From Rhodocyclaceae bacterium (GTDB taxonomy: Bacteria > Pseudomonadota > Gammaproteobacteria > Burkholderiales > Rhodocyclaceae): 64,000 nucleotides of DNA. The stretch's first letter is position 1. Each line of letters opens with the position of its first letter. A model generated the notes under the pieces. The model was not told where the DNA came from. It was given only the letters and a program-made list of their open reading frames with translations, and did not search any database. Location: positions 99,635 to 163,634 of the forward strand of contig JAGTRP010000009.1 of assembly GCA_018261935.1 (NCBI GenBank), given 5' to 3'. The translations under genes and the position numbers were made by a program. Positions 7,308 through 16,347 of the stretch are shown here, piece after piece.

Positions 7308-7338
7308 AGCATGAACCCTACTACGATCGTCAGGTCAA
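7308..7338 (-). promoter_or_regulatory. MerR-type promoter with 19-bp spacer
   Basis: On the minus strand, -35 TTGACC (7338-7333) and -10 CATGCT (7313-7308) are 19 bp apart, the over-long spacer that MerR proteins untwist. Between them lies a 21-bp dyad (7335-7315) beginning ACC and ending GGT (ACC-N15-GGT, with ACCTGAC and GTAGGGT arms), the operator shape of many MerR members. It faces the 138-residue gene 29 nt away, giving a short leader with AGGAG. Confidence 0.7.
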
Positions 7339-7553
7339 GGCATGCCGAATACAAGGGGTTGATCGAGTTGTGCTGGGTGAGTTCGACGATGGACGCATTG
7401 CTGTCGCGGCGTCTCGAATGACGGCTTCGAAGCGCAAGCCTAACCGACTGCTCCTGGCCGTCTGCGGCCCGACAACCTCGACGCTGTCCACCGCCCCGCC
7501 AGTGCCGACAGCGTCCGCCGGCTCAATCAACGTCCCCGCCATTGGGCACCTTC

Positions 7554-8048
7554 TCAGCCCCTGGCCTCCACCCGCCGGGACGTCTTCTTCACCAAGCCGG
7601 TACCGACGTCGAAATGGACATGGAAATGGGCTTCCTCGGTGGGCAGGGTGCCGGCCACCCGCCAGTCCCAGACTTCTTCGCCCAGGCGCTCGTAGGTCGT
7701 GACCGAGCCGGGATGGCCCAGGAGGCGCTGAACCTGCTCCCTGTCCATGCCTTCCCGGACCCTGGCAAAATTGGCCTCGGTCAGGACCTGCTCGACCCGG
7801 AGCACCACCAGGTCCGGGCCGAAGGTGATCATGTGGCATTCGATCCCGCCGGGCTGGCGGTTGTATTCCCAGGTGACGGTGCCATCCCCGTTGCGGTACT
7901 CCGCCGCGGGCGCCCCCATCCGGGCCCGGACTTCGGCGCTGGTGGTGATCCCCGGCTGGATGGACTTCAGGTTGCCGTAATCGCAGGCCGGCAGGAAAAG
8001 TGCCGCAAGAGCGGCAAGGGCGGCGGCAAGCCAGGTCTGGCGGCTCAT
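7554..8048 (-). CDS. BamE/SmpA-domain outer-membrane lipoprotein
   Basis: Encodes 164 residues with a lipoprotein signal (ALFLPAC lipobox, Cys near residue 22). Two SmpA/BamE-like units follow: NLKSIQPGITTSAEVRARMGAPAAEYRNGDGTVTWEY, then NFARVREGMDREQVQRLLGHPGSVTTYERLGEEVWDW, each with the pattern G-(M/I)-T/D...V...G-P...W. BamE assists the BAM complex in inserting beta-barrels, but the duplicated domain and position next to aroG rather than fur/recN suggest a paralogue rather than BamE itself. The ~220 nt before it on the plus side of the cassette promoter hold nothing convincing. Confidence 0.8.
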   Translation of the reverse strand: MSRQTWLAAALAALAALFLPACDYGNLKSIQPGITTSAEVRARMGAPAAEYRNGDGTVTWEYNRQPGGIECHMITFGPDLVVLRVEQVLTEANFARVREGMDREQVQRLLGHPGSVTTYERLGEEVWDWRVAGTLPTEEAHFHVHFDVGTGLVKKTSRRVEARG

Positions 8049-8117
8049 GGTTTAGGAATGGCTCCGGGAAGCGCCTTGGCGCCGGACAGGAGCCGGGGCC
8101 CCTGTCCGGCCATGTTG

Positions 8118-9209
8118 TTACTCCGCCGCTTCCGCCACCCGCCGGGCGCGCACGCCGGCGGCCAGCTGCTCCAGGAGGGCGACGCTGTCGTCCCAGCCGA
8201 TGCAGGCGTCGGTGATGCTCTTGCCGTATTCCAGGGGCTTGTCCGGGGAGAGGTCCTGGCGGCCTTCCACCAGGTGGGATTCGACCATGACGCCGACGAT
8301 GCGGTCCTCGCCGGCGGCGAGCTGGGCGCAGACGTCCCGGCAGACTTCCATCTGCAGCTTGTACTGCTTGCGGCTGTTGCCGTGGGAGAAATCCACCATG
8401 AGGCGGCAGGCTAGGCCGGCGGCGGAGATTTCCTTGCAGGCGGCGTCCACCGAGGCGGCGTCGTAGTTGGGCTCCTTGCCGCCCCGCAGGATGACGTGGC
8501 AGTCCTCGTTGCCGACAGTGGAGACGATGGCGGTGTGGCCGGACTTGGTCACCGACAGGAAATGGTGGGGCGACTGGGCGGCCCGGATGGCGTCCACGGC
8601 AATGCGCATATTGCCGTCGGTGCCGTTCTTGAAGCCCACCGGGCAGGAAAGGCCGGAAGCCAGTTCGCGATGGACCTGGGATTCGGTGGTGCGGGCCCCG
8701 ATGGCGCCCCAGGCGATGAGGTCGGCGGTGTATTGGGGGGTGATGGTGTCCAGGAACTCGGTGGCGCAGGGCAGATCGAGCTCATTGACTTCCAGCAGGA
8801 TGCGGCGGGCCAGGCGCACCCCTTCGTTGATGCGGAAGCTGCCGTCCAGGCGCGGGTCGTTGATGAGGCCCTTCCAGCCCACGGTGGTGCGCGGCTTTTC
8901 GAAATAGACCCGCATCAGGACGAGGAGGTCATTGCGGTACTTCTCCGCCTCCTTGGCCAGCTTCCGGGCGTAATCCATGGCCAGTTCGTAATCATGGATG
9001 GAGCAGGGCCCGATCACCACCAGCAGGCGGTCGTCGGCGCCGTGGAGAATGCGGTGGATGATCTGGCGAGCGTTGTAGGTGGTCTGGGCGGCCCGATTGC
9101 TCACCGGATATTCGCGGAAGACGTGCGCCGGCGGCACCAGTTCCTTGATTTCCTTGATGCGGACGTCGTCGATGTTTGGTTTGGTATGGGGCATCATGGC
9201 CAATCCCAT
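8118..9209 (-). CDS. aroG: 3-deoxy-7-phosphoheptulonate synthase (DAHP synthase, AroG class)
   Basis: Encodes up to 363 residues. The enzyme condenses phosphoenolpyruvate and erythrose-4-phosphate in the first step of the shikimate pathway, in the cytosol. Family signatures are complete: LLVVIGPCSIHD near residue 63-74, MRVYFEKPRTTVGWKGLINDP, the metal ligands in CATEFLD and MVDFSHGNS, and SHLVEGRQ near the C-terminus. The N-terminal PPAHVFREYPVS is the class Ia segment for feedback control by an aromatic amino acid (Phe-type by likeness). No strong ribosome site is seen; the ATGs at 9209, 9197 and 9194 are all possible. A -10-like TACAAT lies about 30 nt upstream. It is read as a single gene with the lipoprotein gene behind it. 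Confidence 0.95.
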   Translation of the reverse strand: MGLAMMPHTKPNIDDVRIKEIKELVPPAHVFREYPVSNRAAQTTYNARQIIHRILHGADDRLLVVIGPCSIHDYELAMDYARKLAKEAEKYRNDLLVLMRVYFEKPRTTVGWKGLINDPRLDGSFRINEGVRLARRILLEVNELDLPCATEFLDTITPQYTADLIAWGAIGARTTESQVHRELASGLSCPVGFKNGTDGNMRIAVDAIRAAQSPHHFLSVTKSGHTAIVSTVGNEDCHVILRGGKEPNYDAASVDAACKEISAAGLACRLMVDFSHGNSRKQYKLQMEVCRDVCAQLAAGEDRIVGVMVESHLVEGRQDLSPDKPLEYGKSITDACIGWDDSVALLEQLAAGVRARRVAEAAE

Positions 9210-9355
9210 TGAAAAAATGCTGGAAAACCCATCATTGTAGCGGAGCGGCAGGGCAGATCCCGTTCGCCATGCCGATTGGAAGGTACGCCGCCGGCGCGGG
9301 GGCCGGCAGGCGGGCCGCTACGCCGGAGCGCGGGCCCCGGCGGCGGCAGAGCCCC

Positions 9356-9997
9356 TTAGGGCATCTGGGTCAGATAGTTGGCGATGGCCGCCACATCCTC
9401 GTTCTTGAGGGGGGCGGTGGCGATGGCCATGAGCTCGTTATTGCGCACCCCGGTCTTGTCCCGGTAGCGGGTGATAGTGGTCTGCAGATAGGGAATCTTC
9501 TGTCCTGCCAGGCGCGGGATGGTCTCGTTGCCGTAGGCCTTTTCGCCGTGGCAGCGGGTGCACAGGCGGGTGAAGGTATCCCGACCGCGCAGAGCCAGGT
9601 TGGGATCGGCCCGGCCTGGAGCGACTTTCGACTCGGCGTAGTAAAGGGCGATCTGCATGCGCTCCTCGTCTTTGAGCACCTTGATCATGCCTTCCATGAA
9701 CTGGTCCTTGCGCTCCCCGGCGCCGAACTTGCGGATCTGCTCGAGCAGATAGGAGGCATTCTGGCCCGCCAAGTTGGGGACTTCAGGCGCCTTGCTGTTG
9801 CCGCCCTCGCCGTGGCAGTTGGCACAGAAGAAACTGGCCTTGCGGCCGGCCTCCACCGCGGCCTTCAACGCCGCCGGATCGGCCATCACCGCCTTCAGCC
9901 GGTCTTGAATCTGGCCGGAACCCGTCGCCGGCGGTTGTGCCCAGGCGGGCTGGGACAACAGCACCAACAGACAGAAGGCCCTCCACAGCGTTTGCAT
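9356..9997 (-). CDS. Diheme cytochrome c4-type periplasmic cytochrome
   Basis: Encodes 213 residues with a Sec signal (LLVLLSQPAWA). Two heme c sites, CANCH and CTRCH, lie in two similar halves, each followed by P-x-L-A-G-Q and a distal Met (for example FMEGM, ELMAIATAPL), ending in the typical V-A-A-I-A-N-Y-L helix. Cytochrome c4 shuttles electrons from bc1 to terminal oxidases in the periplasm. An ATG with GGAGGGGGG just upstream makes the start certain. It forms a unit on its own between aroG and tldD; the ~110 nt upstream contain an AT-rich stretch (TTTTTGATTTAGG) that may be its promoter. Confidence 0.9.
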   Translation of the reverse strand: MQTLWRAFCLLVLLSQPAWAQPPATGSGQIQDRLKAVMADPAALKAAVEAGRKASFFCANCHGEGGNSKAPEVPNLAGQNASYLLEQIRKFGAGERKDQFMEGMIKVLKDEERMQIALYYAESKVAPGRADPNLALRGRDTFTRLCTRCHGEKAYGNETIPRLAGQKIPYLQTTITRYRDKTGVRNNELMAIATAPLKNEDVAAIANYLTQMP

Positions 9998-10109
9998 ACC
10001 CCCCTCCAGTTTGCCTAAATCAAAAATCGCTAATAAGGGGCATGATACCGCACCCCAGTCCGGCGAACAAAAATGCCGTTGGGGAATCCGGAGCGGCCCG
10101 GATTCCCGC

Positions 10110-11558
10110 TCAGCCGGTGCCGCCGACCGTCAGGCCGTCGATGCGCAGGGTCGGCTGGCCGACGCCTACCGGCACGCTCTGGCCGTCCTTGCCGCAGGTG
10201 CCCACGCCGGGATCGAGGCGCATGTCATTGCCGATCATGGAGACCTTGGTGAGGGCGTCGGGACCGTTGCCGATCAGGGTGGCGCCCTTGATGGGCCGGG
10301 TGACCTTACCGTCCTCGATGAGGTAGGCCTCGGACATGGAGAAGACGAACTTGCCGTTGGTGATATCCACCTGGCCGCCACCGAAATTGGCGGCGTAGAT
10401 GCCCTTCTTCACCGACTTGATGATTTCCTGGGGATCGTGCTGGCCGGCCAGCATGGTGGTGTTGGTCATGCGCGGCAGGGGCAGGTGGGCGAAGGATTCC
10501 CGCCGGCCGTTGCCGGTGGGAGAAACCCCCATGAGCCGGGCATTGAGGCTGTCCTGCATGTAGCCCTTCAGGATGCCGTCCTCGATCAGCACCGTGCGCT
10601 GGGTGGGATTGCCCTCGTCGTCGATGTTCAGCGACCCGCGGCGGCCGGCAATGGTGCCGTCGTCCACCACGGTCACGCCGGGGGCCGCCACCCGCTGGCC
10701 GATGCGGCCGCTGAAGGTGGAGCTGCCCTTGCGGTTGAAGTCCCCCTCCAGGCCGTGGCCCACGGCCTCGTGCAGCAGAATGCCGGGCCAGCCGGGACCC
10801 AGCACGACGGTCATCTGGCCGGCCGGCGCGGGGCCGGCAGCCAGGTTGGTGACCGCCTGGTGCACCGCCTCCCGGGCGTAGCGCTCGAGGATCTCGTCGC
10901 TGAAATAGCCGTAGTCGGAACGCCCGCCGCCGCCGGCGCTGCCCTGCTCCCGGCGGCCGTTTTCCTCGACGATCACCGACAGGGAGCAGCGCACCAAGGG
11001 CCGCACGTCGGCGGCCAGGCGCCCGTCGGAGCCGGCCACCAGGACGACCTCGTACTCGCCGGCCAGGGAGGCCATGACCTGGACCACCCGCGGGTCGGCG
11101 GCCCGGGCGAAGCGCTCCAGGCGCTCCAGGAGGCTGACCTTGGCTTCCGGCGCCAGGGAAGCCAGGGGGTCATGGCTGCCATAGAGCTGCAGGGCCCTGC
11201 CCTGCCCCGCCCGCATGACCGGCAGGGAACCGCTCTGGCCGGCAGCGGCGATGGCCCGCACGGCGCCGGCCGCGTCGGTCAGGGCCCGGGCGCTGATGTC
11301 GTCGGAATAGGCAAAGGCGGTTTTCTCGCCACTGGAGGCCCGCACGCCGACGCCCTGGTCGATGGAGAAGCTGCCGGACTTGACGATGCCTTCGTCCAGG
11401 CTCCAGGCCTCGGAGCGGCAATACTGGAAGAAGAGATCGGCATAATCGACCCCGTGCCGGAGGATTTCCCCGAAGGTCTTCGACAGGTTGGCCTCGACCA
11501 GGTCGAAGGGTTTCAGGAGAAGGCGTTCGGCTTGCGCCAGGGCGCTGTTCTGTTTCAT
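10110..11558 (-). CDS. tldD: Metalloprotease TldD
   Basis: Encodes 482 residues, the full family length. TldD with TldE (PmbA) forms a heterodimeric zinc protease that degrades unfolded peptides and matures microcin B17 and CcdA. The [12 protein letters not shown] motif supplies the HExxxH zinc ligands, the third being a Cys near the C-terminus ([13 protein letters not shown]). The N-terminal [28 protein letters not shown] and the [17 protein letters not shown] regions are typical. It follows the amidase and yhdP genes on the same strand with an 10-nt gap; yhdP-nit-tldD is a common betaproteobacterial and gammaproteobacterial operon. tldE is not in the window. Confidence 0.96.
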   Translation of the reverse strand: MKQNSALAQAERLLLKPFDLVEANLSKTFGEILRHGVDYADLFFQYCRSEAWSLDEGIVKSGSFSIDQGVGVRASSGEKTAFAYSDDISARALTDAAGAVRAIAAAGQSGSLPVMRAGQGRALQLYGSHDPLASLAPEAKVSLLERLERFARAADPRVVQVMASLAGEYEVVLVAGSDGRLAADVRPLVRCSLSVIVEENGRREQGSAGGGGRSDYGYFSDEILERYAREAVHQAVTNLAAGPAPAGQMTVVLGPGWPGILLHEAVGHGLEGDFNRKGSSTFSGRIGQRVAAPGVTVVDDGTIAGRRGSLNIDDEGNPTQRTVLIEDGILKGYMQDSLNARLMGVSPTGNGRRESFAHLPLPRMTNTTMLAGQHDPQEIIKSVKKGIYAANFGGGQVDITNGKFVFSMSEAYLIEDGKVTRPIKGATLIGNGPDALTKVSMIGNDMRLDPGVGTCGKDGQSVPVGVGQPTLRIDGLTVGGTG

Positions 11559-11568
11559 TCAGACTCCA

Positions 11569-12387
11569 TCAGAGACGGCGGTGAGCGAGAGCCGGCAGGC
11601 TCTCGCGGATTTCGGCGATACGGCCGTGGTCGAGGTCGGCGATGACGACGCCCGGCCCCTTCAGCTTGCGATCCAGGATTTCGCCCCAGGGATCGATCAC
11701 CATGCTGTTGCCGTGGGTCATGCGGCCATTGGGGTGGAGACCGCCTTGTCCGACCGCCAGCACATAGCATTGGTTCTCGATGGCCCGGGCCCGCAGCAGG
11801 ATTTCCCAGTGGGCCCGGCCGGTGGTTTCGGTGAAGGCGGCCGGCACCAGGATGAGGTCGACCGGGGCGAGGGCCCGGTACAGCTCGGGGAAGCGCAGAT
11901 CGTAGCAGATGGACAGGGCCACCCGGCCAAAGGGGGTATCCACCACCGCCGGCTGGCTGCCCGCCTCGATGAAGGCGGCCTCGTCGTAGCGCTCCTCGCC
12001 CTTCTGGAAGCCGAAGAGATGGATCTTGTCGTAGCGGGCGACGCAGTTCCCCTCCGGGTCGAAGGCCAGGCTCGAGTTGCGCATCTTGTCCGGGGCGCTC
12101 GCCTCCAGGGGAATGGAGCCGGCGAAAATCCAGATGCCATGGCGCCGGGCCGTGGCCGCCAGCCAGTCCTGCACCGGTCCGTGGCCGAAGGCCTCCCGGG
12201 CCCGCACCCGGTCGGCATCGGCAGCGCCGATGATGGGGAAGTACTCGGGCAGGACCACCAGCTGGGCGCCCTGGGCCACCGCCTCGTCCACCAGGCGGCC
12301 GGCGGCGGCCAGGTTGTCTTCCACACAGGGGCCGGACACCATCTGCAAGGCGGCGATGCGGCAATTCCGGGGGCTCGCTTGACTCAT
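11569..12387 (-). CDS. Carbon-nitrogen hydrolase, Nit1/Nit2 type (probable deaminated-glutathione amidase)
   Basis: Encodes 272 residues. The nitrilase-fold catalytic triad is visible: Glu in VVLPEYF (residue 48), Lys in YDKIHLFGF and Cys in SICYDLRFPELYR. Nit1-type enzymes hydrolyse deaminated glutathione, a transamination by-product, to 2-oxoglutarate and Cys-Gly. The size and the ICYDLRFPELYR motif fit this branch better than the longer nitrilases or the N-carbamoyl enzymes. Its start overlaps the stop of yhdP by 4 nt, and tldD follows by 10 nt, so all three are one operon. The substrate is inferred from family and operon partner only. Confidence 0.88.
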   Translation of the reverse strand: MSQASPRNCRIAALQMVSGPCVEDNLAAAGRLVDEAVAQGAQLVVLPEYFPIIGAADADRVRAREAFGHGPVQDWLAATARRHGIWIFAGSIPLEASAPDKMRNSSLAFDPEGNCVARYDKIHLFGFQKGEERYDEAAFIEAGSQPAVVDTPFGRVALSICYDLRFPELYRALAPVDLILVPAAFTETTGRAHWEILLRARAIENQCYVLAVGQGGLHPNGRMTHGNSMVIDPWGEILDRKLKGPGVVIADLDHGRIAEIRESLPALAHRRL

Positions 12388-15300
12388 TTTTTTACCTCTT
12401 CGGATTTGGGCAAGGGGGCCGGGGCGGCGGTTTCCTGAACCGACTGGCCGACTTTCTCGGTTTTCGGATCGGTCCAGGAACCGGTGATGTGATACTGGAA
12501 GCTGAAAATCTTGTCGAGGGGATTCTGCAGGAGCTTGTTGGCCACGATCGCCGCCGCCCCCACCACCGGATGGGCCATCAGCAAGGCCCCCGCCGAGAAG
12601 ACGCTGCCCACTTCGGGCTGCACCGTCACCAGCATGTCCTGGGTTTCGTGCATCAGATCCGCCTGGCCGCTCATCAGAATGCGGGCCGCCGGGCCGTCGA
12701 TCTTCAGGTTGTCCGCCGTGCGCATGATGCCGTTCTTGATGGTGACGTGGGCGTCGATGCTGTCGAAGGCGAAGCCCTCGCTGAAGATATCGCGAAAATC
12801 GAGGGTCATCCGCCGGGGCAGCGATTGCAGGGAAAGGAGCCCGAGGAGCTTGCCGATGCCGGGTTCCACCTTGGCGAACTGGCCCTTGCCGGCCGTCAGG
12901 ACGAGGTCGCCGGACAGGGTCGGAAAATCAATGGAGGTCAGGGCTCCATCCCAGGCGATATCGCCGGCGAGCTTGGCAGTGCCCCGCTTCAGGGAATCCG
13001 GGTAGCCCAGGCGGTCGAGAAGCTTGCCGGCATCGTTGGCAACCAGCTCGAAATTGAGCCGGCTGCGATGGTTGCCGGCGCTGTCCCATTGCCCCTTGCC
13101 CTTCAGGTGGCCATCGGGATTATTGATGGCGACGCTGTCCAGGAGCCAGATGCCGGCATCGTTGTGGGCCTTCATTTCCACACGGCCCAGGCGCTTCTCG
13201 CCGATGGAGAAATCCGCCACCCGGATATCCATGCCGGGGAGGGAATCCAGCACTTCCCGGGCACCGGGCTCGACCTTCGCCTCGGCGGGAAAAGCCAGGC
13301 GCTTGAAGTCCGCCTGCACCCAGCCGCCGGCCGCTTCCCGCCAGAAGATGTCGCCGGCCGCCTCCCGGGAGGACAGGCCGATTTGCCAGCCCTCTTCCCG
13401 GGGCCGCAGGTTCAGTTCCACGTTGGTGTAGTCCCGGCTGATCAGGCGCATGGTCGGGGTCTTGACGACGATCCGGCCGGCCAGGCCGGCCGCCGTCGCC
13501 CCGCCATGGTCGGCGCCGCCGCGCAGGGCCTGCCGCCAGAAATCGACGTCGAGGCGGGGCAGGCTGACCTGCGCCAGCACGCCCTTCTCGGGCAGGTTGG
13601 GCACCGCTTCGCCCACTCCGACCGCCCCCCGCTCGAAGACCATGGCGCCGTCCCCATCCTGGCGGCGGACGAGGAGGGCTTCCGCCACTTTGCCCAGGGT
13701 CAGCCGGATCTGGTCCCGGGGGTGGCCGTCCCGGCGCAGGGTGTCCGGCAGGTTCTTCTTCTCGAAACGCAGGGGCAGGACTGTCGCCGCGGTCTTGTTG
13801 AAGGGCTCCGGCAGGCTGGAGGAAATGCCGACCAGGTTGGATTCGACGACGAAGTCGGCCGTCTTCTTCCGCACCCGTACCTCGCCCTTCCAGGCGGTAC
13901 TGCCGGAAACATGGTCGAGGAGCGCGTGGTCGAAGAAGCGCCGCGCTTCCCGCACGTTGGCGTTGCCGCCCATGACGACGGCGACCCGGTCGCCCTCGCT
14001 CCTGACCGAGAGCCGCATCGGCCCGCCCAGGAGCTGGGCGATGATTTCCGGCGCCACCAGGGTTTTCTCGGTGAATTTCAGGCGGCCGTTCACCTGGACC
14101 AGGGGGGGAAGCCCCGGCAGCACCATCACCTGGTTGTTCTGGAACTGGTACTCGCCCTGGATGCGGGTATCGGCCAGGTGCTGCAAGGGCATGTCGAGCC
14201 GCAAATCCAGGCGGCCGTAGCCGCTGGCCGCCATATCCTCGGTGAACCGTTCGATCGTGTCCCCCACCGGACTCTGGTCGATGAAGCGCAGGAACTCCGC
14301 GGTGGGCCCGTCCACCTGGCCCTTCACCAGGAGCATGTTCTCCTTCGCGTCGAAATCCGGAATCTCCACCAGCACCGGCCCGATGCGGGTACCCAGGATG
14401 TTGCCCTGACGGGCCTCGACCCGCATGCCGACGCCGAAGCTCATGTCGCCGGCGATGCCATCGATGGCTGGCCAGCCGGGGGCGTAGTCGATCTTCACCC
14501 CCTGGGCCTTGGCGGTGACGCTGAACTGGCCCTTGCTCTTGTCGCGGAAAGGGAAATCCCGCAGGTTGCCCTTGAGGATGAGGCGGGCATCGCTGGCGGT
14601 GCCGGCGACGATGCCCCGGCGCAGCCAGTTGCGGGCATTGGCGCTGACCACGTTCGGCATATAGCGCCAGACGGCCCGGCCATCGGCCCGGCTGAGGCTG
14701 GCGGTGAGGTCGATCTCGCCGGGGCCGTCGCCGGCGTAGTGATAGAAGCCCTTGGCCGAGCCGGCGGCGTCGGTTCCGGCAAAATCCAGGCGGTCCAGTC
14801 GCACATCCACGGCCCGGCCGTCCACCTGCCACACCGCCTTGGCCTGCACCCCCCCCAGGGCCAGGTGGGGCTCCGGGAAGACGGCCGGCAGGTCGAGACC
14901 GGCATCCTTGGCGTCCAGCCTCAGGGTGCCGCCCTTCTCGGTGGCTTCCACCTCCCCGGCCAGCCCGCTGGCCCCGGGGAAGTTGCCCGCCGCCCTCATG
15001 CCGAAGCCGTCGAAGCGGGCCCGCACGGCATAGTGGTCGAGGTTGTCGGCCTTCGCTTCCCAGCTCGCCTTGAGGTCGGCGACGCGGCCGGAGGGCTGAT
15101 GGGTGGCCAGCACCTGCCGGCTGCGCGCATCCAGGGGCAGGTAGTCGGCCAGGCGGCCGAGGGCATCCAGGTCCAGCAGGGTGGCGGTGGCGTTGCCGCT
15201 CCAGTCGCCGGACTTGGCATCATGCCGCCAGCGCAGGCGGAAGTCGGTGGGGGTGATGCGGATGCCGCCCAGGGAAAGGAGTTCCACCTTGCTGCCGGCC

Positions 15301-16289
15301 AGGTCCCATTCCTCCGCCCGGTAACGGGCTTCCAGCCGGCCCCGCATGCTGGCGAGATCCAGCGCCGGCACGTTTTGGCCGAGTCGGATTCGCAGGTCCT
15401 CCAGGGCGACGTCGGTGGTGACGTGCCCCTGGCTCCCATCCCAATCGCCCCAGACCCGCAGGGCGCCGCGGCCCTGGGGGATGGGAATCGGGTAATCCAC
15501 CCAGGCCCGCCAGCCGGCCAGGTCGGCGTAGTTCAGTTCCACGAAGAGGCGGCCGGAAAGCTGGTCGAGGGCCTCACCCAGGCTGCCGCGGAATTCCCCC
15601 CGCAGGTCGATGCGAGAGGCCAGCTGGGCGGGGGGCGCGGCGGAGAGGCCGAAGCGGTGGCGGCTGCCCCGGTTGTCGAGGCCGAATTGCAGGTCCTCCA
15701 GCACCAGGGGCGGCGCGCCGCGCTGGGCATCTTCCCAGACGATGATGGCGTCCCGCACCCGGATATGGGGCTGGGCCAGGACCCACTCCGCCAGCCGGGG
15801 GTCGCTTCCCCCCCCGGTGTCGATGCCGGCGACGGAAATGCGGCCGGCGCTGTCGCGGCGCACGTTCAGGATCGGCCCCTCGATGGCCAGCAGTTCCAGG
15901 GTGGGTTCCAGGCGCCAGAGGGTCTGCCAGGAGAGGACGCTATCCACCCGGTCGAGGGCGAAGGCCTGCTGGCCCTGCCGATCCGACACCACCACGTCGG
16001 ACAGGGTGAGATGGGGATTGAGGCCGTCCCAGCTGGCGCTGATGCTGCCGATGCGCACCGGCAGGCCCACGGCCTGGGTGACCGCCGCTTCGATGGTGGC
16101 CTGCTGCTGGCCGATGCCGGGCAGGACGGCATAGCGCAGGACCAGGATGAGGGCGGCAAAGGCGAAATAGGCGGCCACCAGGGTCCAGCCCACCCCCGCC
16201 AGCAGTCGACGGATCGCCCTGCGAGCCAGGAGGGGCCGCAGCCAGGGCAAACGGTGATCGAGGAAGGAACGGAGGAGAGGCTTATCCAC
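12384..16289 (-). CDS. yhdP: YhdP family AsmA-like envelope protein
   Basis: Encodes 1301 residues, the usual size for YhdP. An N-terminal basic stretch and one membrane helix (residues ~30-52, WTLVAAYFAFAALILVL) are followed by a very long beta-rich periplasmic part (DUF3971/AsmA2) ending in the conserved GTAKLAGDIAW...SLPRRMTLDFRDIF...AGALLMAHPVVGAAAIVANKLLQNPLDK segment. YhdP, with TamB and YdbH, bridges the periplasm and carries phospholipids to the outer membrane in E. coli. The Glu/Lys-rich C-terminal tail overlaps the amidase gene. It diverges from glnE with a short shared upstream region. Confidence 0.95.
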   Translation of the reverse strand: MDKPLLRSFLDHRLPWLRPLLARRAIRRLLAGVGWTLVAAYFAFAALILVLRYAVLPGIGQQQATIEAAVTQAVGLPVRIGSISASWDGLNPHLTLSDVVVSDRQGQQAFALDRVDSVLSWQTLWRLEPTLELLAIEGPILNVRRDSAGRISVAGIDTGGGSDPRLAEWVLAQPHIRVRDAIIVWEDAQRGAPPLVLEDLQFGLDNRGSRHRFGLSAAPPAQLASRIDLRGEFRGSLGEALDQLSGRLFVELNYADLAGWRAWVDYPIPIPQGRGALRVWGDWDGSQGHVTTDVALEDLRIRLGQNVPALDLASMRGRLEARYRAEEWDLAGSKVELLSLGGIRITPTDFRLRWRHDAKSGDWSGNATATLLDLDALGRLADYLPLDARSRQVLATHQPSGRVADLKASWEAKADNLDHYAVRARFDGFGMRAAGNFPGASGLAGEVEATEKGGTLRLDAKDAGLDLPAVFPEPHLALGGVQAKAVWQVDGRAVDVRLDRLDFAGTDAAGSAKGFYHYAGDGPGEIDLTASLSRADGRAVWRYMPNVVSANARNWLRRGIVAGTASDARLILKGNLRDFPFRDKSKGQFSVTAKAQGVKIDYAPGWPAIDGIAGDMSFGVGMRVEARQGNILGTRIGPVLVEIPDFDAKENMLLVKGQVDGPTAEFLRFIDQSPVGDTIERFTEDMAASGYGRLDLRLDMPLQHLADTRIQGEYQFQNNQVMVLPGLPPLVQVNGRLKFTEKTLVAPEIIAQLLGGPMRLSVRSEGDRVAVVMGGNANVREARRFFDHALLDHVSGSTAWKGEVRVRKKTADFVVESNLVGISSSLPEPFNKTAATVLPLRFEKKNLPDTLRRDGHPRDQIRLTLGKVAEALLVRRQDGDGAMVFERGAVGVGEAVPNLPEKGVLAQVSLPRLDVDFWRQALRGGADHGGATAAGLAGRIVVKTPTMRLISRDYTNVELNLRPREEGWQIGLSSREAAGDIFWREAAGGWVQADFKRLAFPAEAKVEPGAREVLDSLPGMDIRVADFSIGEKRLGRVEMKAHNDAGIWLLDSVAINNPDGHLKGKGQWDSAGNHRSRLNFELVANDAGKLLDRLGYPDSLKRGTAKLAGDIAWDGALTSIDFPTLSGDLVLTAGKGQFAKVEPGIGKLLGLLSLQSLPRRMTLDFRDIFSEGFAFDSIDAHVTIKNGIMRTADNLKIDGPAARILMSGQADLMHETQDMLVTVQPEVGSVFSAGALLMAHPVVGAAAIVANKLLQNPLDKIFSFQYHITGSWTDPKTEKVGQSVQETAAPAPLPKSEEVKK

Positions 16290-16347
16290 GCAGACAGCCG
16301 TTTTGCCAGAAGACGAGGGAGGTCACTACAATCCCTGGAGAATCAAA

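Noticed and set aside
7438..7444. GCCTAAC heptamer as the far boundary (attC end) of the MerR cassette
   Set aside because: It matches an attC R' sequence on the minus strand, but no paired L'/L'' or R'' could be found within 200 nt, so the site is not supported.
9998..10045. FNR-type site (TTGAT then GCAAA) before the cytochrome c4 gene
   Set aside because: Only one half-site fits the TTGAT-N4-ATCAA consensus; too weak to call.
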